Assembly (NCBI GenBank): GCA_004794785.1
Contig: SJOL01006426.1
Coordinates: forward strand, 62,001-126,000
Length of the DNA stretch: 64,000 nucleotides
Source of the DNA: Opisthorchis felineus
Taxonomy: Eukaryota; Platyhelminthes; Trematoda; Opisthorchiida; Opisthorchiidae
Reading direction: 5' to 3'
In this document: positions 1 to 12,306 of the stretch, one piece after another
Position numbering within the stretch: the stretch's first letter is position 1
Layout of the letters: each line of letters starts with the position of its first letter
Program-made: the position numbers and the translations under genes
The notes under the pieces: generated by a model
Seen by the model: only the letters and a program-made list of their open reading frames with translations
What the model was told of the DNA's origin: nothing
The model's database searches: none

Positions 1-621
1 GATAGTTTGGTCAGGGCCACCAGATGATGATTCGTCCTGTTGTGCTTGCCAGTTAAGCACCCGTAACCTGGTTTTGATGCTGATAGCCGATCGACGAGGA
101 AAATACTGCTCCAATCTCGCGAACAGCGCGGTTTGCGTGCCACAAGACGGATATATATTGTTAGCCAGGTGCAAGAGCGATTGTGACTCTTGTTGGGACC
201 AACGGGCACCGGAATACTTCACTCGACCAAGCTTATATACATTATGCTTGGTGGGGTGTCCGTTCCGGCGATGTTGACTCAGGCCAGTCTTCGTCGGAAA
301 AAGGCGGGAACAATCGACGCAGGCCAATTGGGTGACCATGTTCGTACCAACACTTTCATTGTTGTGAACTCGATGGTGGGCTACCAAACCAGCTTTCGAT
401 TTGCAGCACTTGCCACATTCCTCACACGTGAGCTCCACGAGTCTCTCTTGTGTACTGGTTGGAACTGGTGCGGAGGCGCCAGATGATCCGTAGTGTACAT
501 TGTCGAAAGTAACCAGCACATTGAAACCAAACAGGGTGGTTAACCCTGTCTGGAGTTGCTGAACTCTTAGCTCACCCAGACTGGCGTCCAGGCTCCCCAG
601 TCGGCACCACGAGGAGGTGGT
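1..621 (-). CDS. R2-like retrotransposon protein, N-terminal region (ZnF-ZnF-Myb), partial
   Basis: The frame is open for 207 codons from just after a TGA at 622-624 to the window edge. The first zinc finger has the pattern C-x2-C-x12-H-x3-H (around TCEECGKCC and HHRVH). The second has C-x2-C-x12-H-x4-H (around ACVDCSRLFP). A Myb-like block follows, starting near ARWSQQESQSLL. In R2 proteins these N-terminal domains bind the target DNA, and the RT and restriction-like endonuclease follow. The first ATG in frame lies between the two fingers, so translation must start without AUG or at an unseen site, as described for R2. No stop or frameshift is visible in this part. It could belong to a related zinc-finger clade such as NeSL rather than R2 itself. 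Confidence 0.82.
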
Positions 622-635
622 TCAGCTCGCCGACT
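558..635 (-). ncRNA. HDV-like self-cleaving ribozyme at the R2-like 5' end
   Basis: The minus strand folds by eye into the nested double pseudoknot of HDV-like ribozymes. P1 is AGTCGGC with GCCGACT. P2 is GCTGAA with TTCAGC. P3 is CCAC with GTGG around an L3 loop CTCCTC. Two L3 cytosines can pair with the GGGG after P1 to form P1.1. P4 is GCCTGGAC with GTCTGGGT around GCCA, including G-U pairs. J4/2 contains GCTAAG, which would supply the catalytic cytosine. R2 elements are known to use such ribozymes to release their 5' end from a cotranscript. Cleavage would fall just 5' of P1, near 635. Confidence 0.85.
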
Positions 636-1234
636 AAAGAAAACTACTCACAAGTTTGCTGTCCAAGATTGATCTATTCAGTTCTCTTCTCATGTCAACA
701 TCGTATGTAGAATTACCAGTTCTGTGCACACTTTACCGATACACACATATTCGGGTGTCTCTCCATGCCATGAAAGCCCTGCTGAGCTTTTGAAAATCAA
801 TTTGCCCGGCATTTTAACAGACTCTGTTCGCTTCCGGGACTGTTGGAATGTGCAAGATATCCTTTCTAACAGTCTCCAGAGAGGATAACTTTTGTAAAAA
901 TATGGATCTGTGCTAGACTGCCCCAAATCCGATAAACCCAACCCAACTGCCCAACTAGTGATTGTCAAATCGGGCAGAATTGCAAACATTGTCTCTGGAG
1001 CACTCAATTTCTGAGTTAAAAGTGGCTGATCACTAGCATACTTCAACATGACATCACACTTCTCAGGAACTAATTATAAGCCACACACTCTTGTCTCCGT
1101 CTTCTGCTTTACCAGTGATCCGGTTATTACTGATTCTTGTGGTGGTTATATTTTATTCACTAGAGATGATTTCAACAAACAAATGTATTCGTTTTCGGAC
1201 TGGAATTCCCCAATTTCCCTTACCACGCCCACAG
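636..1234. other. Intron or intergenic DNA between the R2-like 5' end and the first visible SLC26 exon
   Basis: I found no exon with convincing splice sites and no repeat I could name. The preceding SLC26 exon should lie to the left, probably outside the window. Confidence 0.5.
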
Positions 1235-1411
1235 ATTGTCTGGATTGTGACCTTCCTAGCTACCGTCTTTATTGATGTGCCGCTTGGACTCATCACTGGC
1301 CTTGTGTTTTCTTTGGTGACGGTTCTCTGCCGCACACAGTTGTCGACCAGTTACGAATTGGGTCATATCAAGGACACTGATTTGTATGAGTGTCGAACGC
1401 GTTATGCAACA
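1235..1411 (+). CDS. SLC26A-like: SLC26/SulP anion transporter, exon with last transmembrane helix and STAS linker
   Basis: This 59-codon exon is bounded by an acceptor (pyrimidine tract then CCCACAG) and a donor GTGAGT, phase 0 on both sides. It encodes a hydrophobic segment of the type WIVTFLATVFIDVPLGLITG followed by a second hydrophobic stretch ending LCRTQ. It then has the linker with DTDLY. In SLC26 proteins this order marks the last membrane helix and the entry into the cytoplasmic STAS domain. The family exchanges sulfate, chloride, bicarbonate or oxalate across membranes. The paralogue cannot be told from this fragment. The reading frame continues exactly into the exon at 3703. Confidence 0.85.
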
Positions 1412-3702
1412 GTGAGTTTGCGGCTACCCTGTTAGTTCGGACTGTTTATTGCTCGCAATGTCGTTTCCCATGAATATGCACGTCATTGGATACAGATCTA
1501 GGCTATTTGACTATTTGGTTGTTCAACAACCAACGAACTGACTCCTATGTTGATTACTTCACACTAGTGTTTTCACACCTTACATCATGGTTCATATATC
1601 CTTTCACCCTCTATTGGAGTGTTGTGTTTGAGTACCCTGGTCTGAAGAAATCCGAACAGATGTTGACATTTAGTTAGCTTATTGAGATTGTACACCTAAC
1701 ACGCCTCACAGCTACCCAACAGTTTCGGTCGTAATAGCCACTGACGGTGAACAGCCGAGCTTGAATCGGTTGGCTCTAGTTACACGAGGTTGCACGTCCT
1801 CTCTATCATAAATAAGAAGAATATCGTACTATTAGATAGGTGGTCGTGATAAACGGGTATTCAGAGAGCAGAGGATTATACTAGCGACTCACTTAGCACC
1901 CAAATGATTTATACAGCTTTGGCCAGTACAGTAATTCTTCTGTAAGCTTCCTCAAAAGTAGACTACTTCTCAGAGATGATCGCTGGTCTGGTTTTGTCAG
2001 ATTGAGTTTGAAATTGACACCTTTTGAAGGATCATTTGCAACTGCCATCAGCGACCACTCTGCTAGCCACCAAGATACAAATTTCCATCTCAACAAAGAC
2101 CAGGATGCAAGACACTTGCAGAGGGATTTTCTCATATTCCGAGCACGCACCCGACTAACCACATCGAATCCAAGTTTAGTCTCAAGTTAGCTAGAGGTCT
2201 CAAATCATGATTTTCATCTGCATGACACTATTTTATGTTTTTTGTTCGAAGAGACCCTATCGAAATGGCGGTCGAGTAGCCTTTTCTGAACGAACCCAAA
2301 TGGTTCACAAGAGTCGTGAGGAACTAAACAAATCTAGTCACTTCTCTTCGAAGAGAGGTACTTCAATTACACCAGTCCTTGATGTGATGTCGACTTTGTG
2401 AGGTAAGCATGTACTTATCAGAGAGTGGTCTCTGTTATGGTCAACTCAAATATGGTGGTCGCAGAATAGCCTCATAACCTCTATTGCATCACTGCATCAT
2501 TAATACGACTACTAATAACGGTATAGTGATATCTACTCGTGTGTTTTTGGTATAAGTTGAATCATTCCCCCCATCTAAGATCAGTTTATCTGATCCTGGT
2601 GATTGGGGACAATTGTCTTTCCCTTGTCTTATGTGATTGGCTCAGTCAGGGAGTATGCAGCATTAAGCACTTTCATAAGTACCCTTGAATTCCCTCCTTG
2701 TCTACCAGAAAGGTTTTTATTCATTTCCAGTCTGACAACTTTCTTAACCACGGATTCTGCATCATACGTAATAATAAGTGACGCCATATGCTACAACTCG
2801 CTTACCACTTATGTTCACAGCGACACAGTGCCCCCTTCATTAGCTCCTTGCGATATGAGACACTGTTGACAGCCTTGATGTTTTACATATTGACCCCATC
2901 ATTGAGGAGGAAAACCGAAAAAGAGACAGTTTGTGGTTCGTGAACTGGCTGGTTTTCATTCAATCAAAGGGAAGGCAATTGAAATATTCCTTGCCACCGT
3001 TCAGATTTCCTGGCCTTTTGTTGGGGTCGATGTCTTAAATACTGTCGATACCCACATTAGTGGGCTCCAAGATGAACTCGCCAGCCACAAATTCAGGGAC
3101 TCTCAGAAACACACCGCCAATACAACACCAATTCTTCGCTTTTTTCCCACGTTTTCAGACATGACTTCATGATACCAAGGATGAATTATAAGTTCACGTT
3201 AGGACTTTTTTGTCCAGATATCAGTAGGGGAAAGAGGTGTCTGGAGTCGTGTAGCCAAACGAAATACGTAAGCCCCGCAAGTGAAATCACCACGGGAAAA
3301 CAGCTATTTTGCTCCCTCCTTGGAGAAGGGCTTCGCCCATGTGGCCAGGGCTGACGAGAGGCGCCACATTAGATTTTCCAAGCAGGTGTTCTCTTCGGGA
3401 GCTCACTGTATCAGGGCGGCGAAGATTGAGCACTTCATAAAAAACCTGTTCTACCAGACCTAGTCTTGCTAGGTCGAAAAACGTTTAACTGCGTGCGGTT
3501 TTACGCAGTCATCTAATGTTAAGTGTAAACATAGTTTGATCACAAGAACACTGTGGAGGATTTTCACCAAATTTCGGAGGAAACCAAAGCATCGTGTAGG
3601 TGTGAATGGAGGACGATCGTTTTTTGGTGTTTACCACCGTGTTATCAAACTTTGTTCTTAAACTCTGTCATTTCCGTATCCTTTGCTCAACCTGTTTTGT
3701 AG
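1412..3702 (+). other. SLC26 intron (about 2.3 kb)
   Basis: Begins GTGAGT and ends in a TTTTGTAG acceptor. I see no other gene or recognisable repeat inside; the short open frames here have no support. Confidence 0.7.
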
Positions 3703-3933
3703 GCCGAACGTATACCGGGCATAGTTATCCTACGATTCGGTGGTCCATTATATTATGCAAATTCTGAACGTTTTCAAAATTGGGTTACTGAAACGGTGGG
3801 TGTCGATGCCAATAAAGTTTACAAGGAGCTCCAGTCCAAAACTACCGTGGCGGCACCGACCAATCCAAGCCAGGACAAATGTAGCTGTTCGTCCAAGTGT
3901 TGTTATCTATCTCAGACTTTGGAGGTGGCGGTG
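3703..3933 (+). CDS. SLC26A-like: SLC26/SulP anion transporter, STAS domain exon 1
   Basis: This 77-codon phase 0/0 exon starts after TTTTGTAG and ends at a strong GTAAGT donor. It opens with AERIPGIVILRFGGPLYYAN, a typical first strand of an SLC26 STAS domain. The next residues, near FQNWVTETVGVDANKVYKE, fit the following helix. The second half is a Cys- and Ser-rich stretch (DKCSCSSKCC) that matches the variable intervening loop of animal SLC26 STAS domains. An earlier donor (GTGGCG after LSQTLE) is possible but weaker. STAS domains act in trafficking, partner binding and gating of the transporter. Confidence 0.88.
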
Positions 3934-4353
3934 GTAAGTTGCTGTATCTGCCTGTGCTTCTGGCTATTTTTTGTGAAAGGGTAGAAAACAATGCTGTTTG
4001 ATACCATTGGCAATTTGTGACATGTTGTACCCTCAAGTGTGACATTTCTATTTCAACCTCCATATAGAAAACTCTCCGCTTTGGCAAACTCTGATCGCAG
4101 TAAACATTTGTTGGATCCTTCGATTTCTCCTGACCAAGAATAGCTCGTATAGTTTTTGCATCGTAAAACAGAAGGTCCCTTATGGAAAAAGGTGATTGCA
4201 CAGCGGGCAACCGTATTTTCTCCGGACGCAGCACGATCGACTCCTATAACAGGCCGTACTAAAAAGGTTTTTCTGTGTCAATTATTATTTCGATTCAGCA
4301 ACCACGGGCTACAGTGTGTGTTAGCTCTGTCTCTTGTTTTCTGCTATTTTAAT

Positions 4354-4390
<37 letters not shown>

Positions 4391-5801
4391 TCGATGTGGT
4401 CTTGCACAGTGGTCGCTAAAAGTCTAGTAGTTTTCCCGTTCCTGTCGAACGCAATTTTTGCTCTAGACGAATGTAAGCCACCCTTTTACATTCTCATCTG
4501 AACTAACAATAACATGTTAAATTCAGCGCAGCCCCTACTCGATGTGGCACTTAAGTACATTGGAAGAACCACAAGTTAGACAAGTTGTTTTCAGGTGATT
4601 GCTACTGAATTTCTTCGAAAATAGGCAGTTGAATCATGGTACTAGTCTCGTTTCGGATTAGGAGATTTAGCTGTCGTGTTCACAATACAGCTGATTTACC
4701 GTAGTCAGTTCAACTCAATGGTGAATATTTCATTCTTGGAACCGGTATGAGTGCTTTCCTCCATTTCTGTGAACGCAGAATCGTATTGGTTTCAATAGCT
4801 AGGGGATAATCCTTGAACAAAGGATGCCTCTACTTTTTCACTTACTAGTGAAGTACACTTAACATAGGGGGACGCCTCTCAGCTCCGAGCTGTCGACGAT
4901 TGCCTTAGCCACTATTTCCTTCTGCTTCAGTAGCTTTCATTGTCGCTTAGACATCCTTATTGATATCGTAGAACTGCTGCTCTCACACGAATTCGTAAGC
5001 TTTGTTTACTGTCCATCTATGCATCAACAGGAAGAGGTAAACTGACTGTTTGGTAAATCTGTCGCAACAGGTCAGATTCAATGGACTGTGACCCACGGTC
5101 ATCCGTTGCCAGCTGGCAGTCACATTTTGTGGGCTCAATAGATAAAGAATGGTTCTTTATAGTTTGAAGCCGAAGTCATTTTCGCTAGACAATTGCTGAG
5201 GGTTGTTTTCTTCTTAGATTGTGAACCTAATATTTAGCAGATACTTGGAAACATTCTATCTGCGTTTTACTACTTACCTTATGGTCGGATAACCGTCTTT
5301 TTCACAACTATGCTCCCAAAGGATGCCAAGCCGTCGAATTTGCAGAGGTCGCACAGTTAGTACACGGACATTGCTGTCCACCTCACCCAGCGCATAAATG
5401 TTCCCTCGAAGTCTCTTTTCTACTGCTGATGGATGGCGAAACAGTTTAGCCAATGAACGGACTATATTGATGTGGCACTGGTCATAAAGTTGATTGGAAC
5501 TCTTAAACCTTATAGGTAGTGTCATATCTCGGTATCTTGATTATCGTACTAACTGAAACACAAGGCTGTGTTTGTGCAGCGGACTCATTCAAAGAATATT
5601 ATGTACGAGTGATTCAGATGAGTCTGTCGTTACTGCCATCTTTGCTCACAGGAGAATGTTATTCCCCACGAACTGGTCGCATTTCCTTTTTCTGTTTATG
5701 TAAGCATGAGTTTATTATTATCATTTTTTCCGAAAAGTCACCTTATGTGATATCACGTTCTACCGGTCATCATTAATTGTGTAGAATTCTTCCCTTTATA
5801 G
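3934..5801 (+). other. SLC26 intron (about 1.9 kb) with an AT microsatellite
   Basis: Runs from GTAAGT to TTTATAG. It contains the AT repeat at 4356-4389. A minus-strand open frame at 5274-5525 looks somewhat protein-like but I could not assign it. Confidence 0.7.
4356..4389. repeat. (TA)n microsatellite, 34 bp
   Basis: Uninterrupted TA dinucleotides read directly from the sequence, inside an SLC26 intron. Confidence 0.98.
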
Positions 5802-5921
5802 CCTGAGGAAGAACCGTCACTCCGCACACAGTTGGCCAATCCGACCAGTGTACGATTCATCGTTCTGGATATATCCTCTTGGACTTTCATCGATATCGTT
5901 GGGGCTCACACTCTTCGTGAT
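5802..5921 (+). CDS. SLC26A-like: SLC26/SulP anion transporter, STAS domain exon 2
   Basis: This 40-codon phase 0/0 exon lies between a TTTATAG acceptor and a GTAAGT donor. It starts PEEEPSLRTQ, the acidic end of the intervening loop. It then gives RFIVLDISSWTFIDIVGAHT, which matches the conserved SLC26 STAS pattern of a strand followed by S-x-(F/Y)-(I/V)-D-x-V-G. The aspartate and glycine of that pattern are kept. The frame joins cleanly to the exons before and after. No stop or frameshift is seen, so the gene looks functional here. Confidence 0.88.
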
Positions 5922-8900
5922 GTAAGTTTCGAGACAGTAGTGGGTCTTGATGTTGATGAGAATAAAAATGATGTACCTGTGCGAAATCCACAACCATTTT
6001 ATGCATTCCTTGTTTATAGCTTTACGGCAAATCTCAAGAAACAGTAGAGGCACGCCACGAAATGTAGACTTCAAGGATACTTCCATCGAAACTCACCAGC
6101 GGTTACCACCAATGTCAAGTGGGCACTATGTACAGTATAGAGTACAGCAAGGGTTTAAGAATGTCGAATTGTCATATCCGAAGCTTACGAATGCGATGGG
6201 CATGATTAATTGCTTGGGACGCAGAAACTGAAGTTTGGAAGAGATGCGATATCATAACAAGGTGGTGGGTTCGCCAGGGCTCAAATGGTCATGCAGAGAA
6301 GCGATGTTCATCACAAGAAGTAATGACACTTAAATTTCAGCAGGATTCAGTTGACATTTGGACAGATGAGCGGAAGTGCACAAGTGAGGAACATAAGAAA
6401 CTGGATGGGGGAAAAGAGATGGTTGAAATGATGATTGAGTGCAGAAGAACCGGATTTACCTCAAACTCTTTCAAAAAAAGAGGGAAATGTTTTCGTTTCA
6501 AAGAGGTTTGGTGAACCATCGGTGGATTAGTTAGTTGGTTCTGTTTCTCGGTTCATATGCGCAGACTTCCCACCAGACGCACGTTTTCGCTTTTCCTGAT
6601 GGCTCCGACTGCCCAAGATGGAGTCAAATTAAATCCACTTGGATGCCATGTGATCAGTTTGAATAACAATCCAACAGCACCTCATATTGAAGAGTGAATG
6701 TTTTTTTAGGAAGCATTTCTTGTGTTCTGCGAGTTTTCCTATTGGGAATTGTCTGCTGTCAGAAATTTTTGATCCTCTAAATTCACTTCCTCCGAGGCTT
6801 GTTGCATACTGGAAGCCCGCGCACTAGGGGAACTACTGTAGTAGACTGTGGTAATTTTATCATGATGCCGTTGTGTGGCTTTTGGGCTAGCGTAAGCCTC
6901 ATGCATCATGGTGAAATCCCCTCATCACCCGCATGGAAGAACGAAATCGTCCTTTCTGCAGAGGGGTATACAGTATATATTTAAATACCTGAGAATAAAC
7001 AATGCATTCATGCCGACTATATTTCGCATGATAAGAGTCGAAAGTAGAATAAATCGCTTATGGATCCATGAAGGATCGAAGTAGGGATTGTTTTTAAAAG
7101 CCTTCCAGATGGTTGTCGTTCATATCGTGTTGTTTAAGGTTAAGTAGTACATCCATCAGTTTCGAATTCACTACATATCACAAATCCCATAGCCTAATAA
7201 ATGTTTGCGCGCTGGTATTGTCGTCACCAGGTAGTCCTTCAGTCATGGCATATCAAGCCCGTGTATACTTAGTTTATTTCAATGTAGTTGATGCTCGGAA
7301 CAAGTTAAGATGTGGCTATGGACTTGGGCGGTTTCAGTAGAGCTGCTTCGGGTTTGTAATTGATTGGTGTTCACACGGCCGTTCAGCTACACAATACGTT
7401 GGCATTCCTGACCGAATCTCACACAAGTGCATGAGGTAGAGAATGTCGTGGGTTGCACTGAGGGAAAATTTCCAAAATCTGGAGTCGCATCCCTCTTTTG
7501 GAGTGATTTCATGTTAGTGATGGACTATGTTGAATGTCCTTTTTGGTAAGCGTAGCTGCCGCTCTTATGAGGAAGTTAATGAGAAACTAACAATGAAGCC
7601 AAAGGGCATCTCCATTTAGGATGTCTCATATTGTCGGGTGGGGTGGGGTGTGCATGAAGTTTTCTATATCCTGCTCATTTGTAAATCTTTCCATGTACTT
7701 CCTAGCCTCTGCTCACCATGTATCCCTTTGCGGTACTCAGCCATAGTTGCTGGAAACATCCAGATGAGATCGACTTAAATGAGTTAGGCTCTACTTCAAC
7801 CACTCGGAGAGCGACCGTTTCTGGAAATTTACACATTTTTGCCCTTAAGAACAAGTAATCCAATCAACCGTTTAAATTTTCACAGTTATTTGTCTGAAGT
7901 CTGTGTAACATCGATGGCTTCACAAAAGCAAATTACCGTTCGGTGTTCTGCGCATGCGTAAATTTAGTCTGAAAGCATACCTTACTGTGCAATCGATACT
8001 GTGGTACTGTGGTACTGAACTCTGCGTTTCTGTGTAGCCCAACCATTATGCTCGTCTTATCGAAAAGAAACCTCCTTTTGCTAAGCCACCTCGCAGCACT
8101 ATTACCTGGTCTTTGTTTGCATGAATTTGAAACATAGTATGCTCACTGCTCGAACTGACTTATAAAATAAGTCAAAGTAAGGTGCAACAACAAACGACGG
8201 AACAACCTTTTATCTCACCTTATCTTGGCAGATCATTCGTACTGGTGACGCTCCGGTCGCCGACCAGGCATTACTTTACCGATTCGCTGTATTACGATGA
8301 CAGGCATAACACTCATTTTGCTAGGGGTCACTTGTTTTCGTGATGTCATGATCGATCGGTTCACTTCCATCCCATTGGCGACAACATGCCTACATCATAA
8401 ACTGTCACCCAGCCTCTTGTTGCAAGCCCACTGTGATCAGTTGGCTTGCTCCCTAACGTATTACTATTGTTAGCAACCACTGGCAAACGTGACGCCATAT
8501 TCCGTCCTGGAAATCTCATCTTGACAGTTTGGTTTTATCTCCGATATCCCACCACATGTGTTGACATGACGAGGCGTCATGGTCAACTTGTATTTTTTTA
8601 AGTATCTCTCCGTAGCCAATTAGATTAACCTCTGACAGCCCACCACGATGCCTCGGCCAATAGTGTGCCGCGAGTTCGGAGATAATTGTGGTTTACTCTG
8701 CGTTGATTCATGCCAATTTGTTTGCTTAAGATCATGTCTATAAATGCTGTCAGTTTCTGATGATGTTCATGCAGTCAGTATTCTTGATTATGAAGTCTTT
8801 GAGTTCCGGGGAGATTTTTTCTGAGGTCTTTTCTCTTGGCTGACTCCCTCTGGTATTCCACAAACGTTTCGATGTGTCAACACCTCCCAACGCAGCCAGA

Positions 8901-11526
8901 CACACTGGACAGAAAAGATAGGGGCATTAAGCTGCAGTCCATCCGAGTCCGAAGAACATCTCTTGAGCGGCATCATAGAAACGAAAACAAAACATTAATT
9001 GAATTCATGCAAGTTTCTGTATTCTGTCAACATCCGCTGCTCACTGATGCTTACAAGTATTCATCTGAACTCAGTGTTGCAGTCGGATAATAGGGCTCCA
9101 AGCAGTCGTGAGTCATCTTACCAAAGTAACTGGAATGCGACACTAATCCTTAGTATGGCACCCTAGTAGCTGAAATCCGCTGCCGGAATTGCGTCCATCA
9201 CTTTATATGCCATCAGTCGAACCAAACAGGTATATCGATGAACCTTGACCATCGCTCGTATGGGACCATACTACGGACCTCTATGTTGCATGAAAGTGAT
9301 GCATAACCTTCGCGAATGAAGGATTTGAAGTATTTTCAGGACTGTCAATTCAGAGCTTAAGGCCAAGGAATTTGCACCGAAATGATAGAAACGTGGCGCA
9401 GGTCTGGACCCGATCGCCGGGCCTGGGCAGTGTGCATCCGAAACATTTCCGAAGCCGACGAATCCTGTCTGGAGCGAGCCGTCTAAAAGTAAATTCTGAG
9501 CCGTTCGCTATCAAAAATTCTTTTTTCGTGTCTTGTTTAGAGTTTTATAAACAACTGCAAACAAACCGCAACCTGGTCAGAATTCTTGGGACCACTATGG
9601 TGAATCTGTCCCACCTTTATGTTACTCTTACAAGCTGAAGTTCTCGTGATTATCTCTGGACCTGACCCGAAACATTCGTATATGACCAGCAAGTAATCTC
9701 ATCAGCGTTCTTACTACCAGTTGCGGTTTTTATAGCGTTTGGGTAGGTGGTAAATTTGGGTAAATAACCAGGTCGCCCCAGCGACCGGGCTCAATCTTGA
9801 AGGATTTACCAGTGATTTGTAGTTCGGTTGAGCCCTCGCTCTGATGAAGTCAGAAATTCCTCTCATTTGTACAGATCTTCCGCTAATCGCAGCTTATACC
9901 GGAGGACTAAAATTCTTACTTGGATGGAAATGTAGTTGGAGAGCTGGACTAAGAACACAGAAGTATTCTAAGAATTTGGACAGCTTGTTATGTATAAGTC
10001 GGTTGTTTACTTATACGCTTCGCTCATAAGACCGTAAGAACTTCCGAATCCGGGTGAACTTGTAATTGCTCCACGTGCCACGTGACCTTGTCCTGAATTG
10101 TCCTTTGATTACATGCTACGTGAGAAAAGTACATAGTTCGATACAGCGCGATGCTGTTGTGCCGCTCAGGATGCCTGGACAAGGACACTCATTTTGTACA
10201 TCTAGTTTACTGTTGGATTTAAGAAGATAGAGTGAAAATTGTCTCACCAGTGTCTTTCACCACGTTTCTGGTCAATCAATCGTACTACAGTTTTGCCGCC
10301 GGCTATTTCTGTTTGTTTTTTTCTTTGGGGAACTGTAGCTTTTTTTCGAAACAAAAAAATAATCGAACACAGACTTAACTTTATAATACTAGTCACCCGA
10401 TCACTCAGCGGTGGTTATTAGACGGAATGAGTAGAGGGATTTTTTAGTGCATCATGCCAACACGATCGCAGTTTTCGCAACTTACGGCAGTTGGATTCTA
10501 CTGGATATTTAAATGCCGACAATCCTAGTCAGAGGAAGATTTGAATACACACTCAAACAAGATTTCGATAGTGGTAGAACTGCCACATGTGCTTGCCACC
10601 AGCATATGCATCTTGAATGTATGTATCGACTTACTTTTGCCATGTCGGTTCGCGAAAGGCATTTTTTGGTAAGTTCTACTGCATTTACCTAACACATGAT
10701 TATACTAACACGAATTCGCCAACTCTGTTCAGCTGTACGCTTTTTCCCCTGCTAACAGCCATTCACTGTGTTGCGCGTATGCGATATTTTTTCAGATCAT
10801 TAGGAGCTACAAGTCCATCGATGTTGACCTACTGTTCACCAAATATCAGCCCCAAGTTCGGACAACCTTGCACAATTGTGGCCTATCATCTCATGAGCTT
10901 GACAAAATGTGCTTCGTAACTCTCCACGATGCAGTTCTGTATGCCCGTAGCCACTTAGCAGCGCCACCTCCAGTATAGTTGGACGATCTTCGCCCTACAT
11001 GGATAATTCAGGTTTTCGTAATTCACCCAAATCATCTCAGATGTGAGTTATGTTCCCACCTGACATACACTTGGTTCTAGGCTTGATTAAATGCAGTCGT
11101 TAAAAAATCCACTTATCTTTCTCATTTTTAGGTGGACTGTCGGCGTATACCCTCCCGATTATTATTCAGCTTCAGCTATCCTGGCTTCAGACACGATTGT
11201 TCTTTTAGGTTCTTTTTATCGTCTAGTCGTCGTCGTCTTAAAGGTATGAACCGCACGCCCTTCTGATCTCTCAGCCACTATTTTTTCCATTAACTACACC
11301 ACTTTGTGAATGATGTTCACTTTTCTTATCCATTCCGATTTGGAACAATATTTGTCACTATTTTTTTTGCTTCCATCGGATGTGCGGAATTATCAGCGAG
11401 TTCTTTTCAACTTTACCTCACATTATATCACCTAATCTTTCTGAAATGAGTTTCTACTGAGCATTATGAGCAATCAAGACCACAAACGTGCTTTGGGTTG
11501 GGCAACAAGGAATTCATGAAATGCAG

Positions 11527-11579
11527 TCATTTGCACACCAATTTCGTTTTAACGGGAGACCCATCTGGTGTGCAAATGA
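11527..11579. repeat. Hairpin with 14-bp perfect arms in a foldback-type repeat
   Basis: TCATTTGCACACCA at 11527 pairs with TGGTGTGCAAATGA at 11566, with a 25-nt loop. The loop contains ACGGGAGACCCATCTGG, which is nearly the same as the copy near 21345. It appears to be a member of the same repeat family. Confidence 0.75.
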
Positions 11580-12306
11580 GTCTAATCAGTGACCCAAGTT
11601 ACTCAGGGACAGCTGAAGAGCTTAGACCTCCATTGTACTTAAAAAACCATCTGGTTGCTCGCACAATGGGCACACACATGGCTAGTTGGTCTCAGCTATT
11701 ATTCAGCTTGGCCTGTAAGTGGTCGCAGAGGGTAAACACTGGCGCCGTTTTAGTCTCAACACTCCGGAATGTTCATGGTGTTGGGACCCAGTCATTTGCA
11801 AGTTTGTAGATGTGCAGTGGGTTGTTCGGGTAGATACCGAAGCGGTCCTCAATCTGCCACCGTGACCCTCAGGGGAAACACAGCATCACTGTCGTCCAGC
11901 TCGAGGAGGATGTTAAACCTCATTCCTGAGGTGCGATTCATTCTAGGCACGTGGCTGATGGTGATCGGAGCGGTGTAATCAATCACAGTTGAAATAAAAT
12001 AATACAAATACTGTTGACAAAAACTGCAATGCTGTGCGTGGTAAGTCTACAGCATGGTCCATTGAGGCCAGATAATCAGACCCTTTGCTCCGGAGTGGGC
12101 AACAAGTGGGGGAGGTGATATAACGTCACACTTATTTCTCCCCCGGGTGACCGCTAAATGTGGGCTCAAGGGACGTCCGAATGGCGTTGGATCAAGATGA
12201 TTACCAAATCGACCATCCTGCACCGCCTTGGTTCCATTGGAATGGAAGATATACAGTCGATGTCGCGGCCCTAAGCAAAGCACGTTTGGCTGACTATGAA
12301 AGCCTT

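Larger units (their letters stand above)
1..635 (-). mobile_element. R2-clade non-LTR retrotransposon, 5' portion, running off the left edge
   Basis: The minus strand from 635 to 1 has the layout of the 5' end of an R2-type LINE. It starts with an HDV-like self-cleaving ribozyme, then has an ATG-poor leader that is open in frame, then two C2H2 zinc fingers and a Myb-like segment. The reverse transcriptase and endonuclease would lie left of position 1 and are not in view. The sequence just upstream of the ribozyme (plus strand 636-700) is not 28S rRNA, so this is not the classical rDNA insertion. It sits upstream of and antisense to the SLC26 exons. Whether the full element is intact cannot be told. 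Confidence 0.85.

Noticed and set aside
1..635. R2 copy in ribosomal DNA
   Set aside because: No 28S sequence in the 5' flank; the downstream plus strand carries SLC26 exons.
5274..5525. Minus-strand 83-codon open frame inside an SLC26 intron
   Set aside because: Reads somewhat like protein but has no motif, no paired splice sites and no neighbouring exon; chance is as likely.
11128..11240. Possible small exon between a TTTTTAG acceptor and a GTATG donor
   Set aside because: The 38 residues are low in information and do not fit the SLC26 STAS order; no phase partner.
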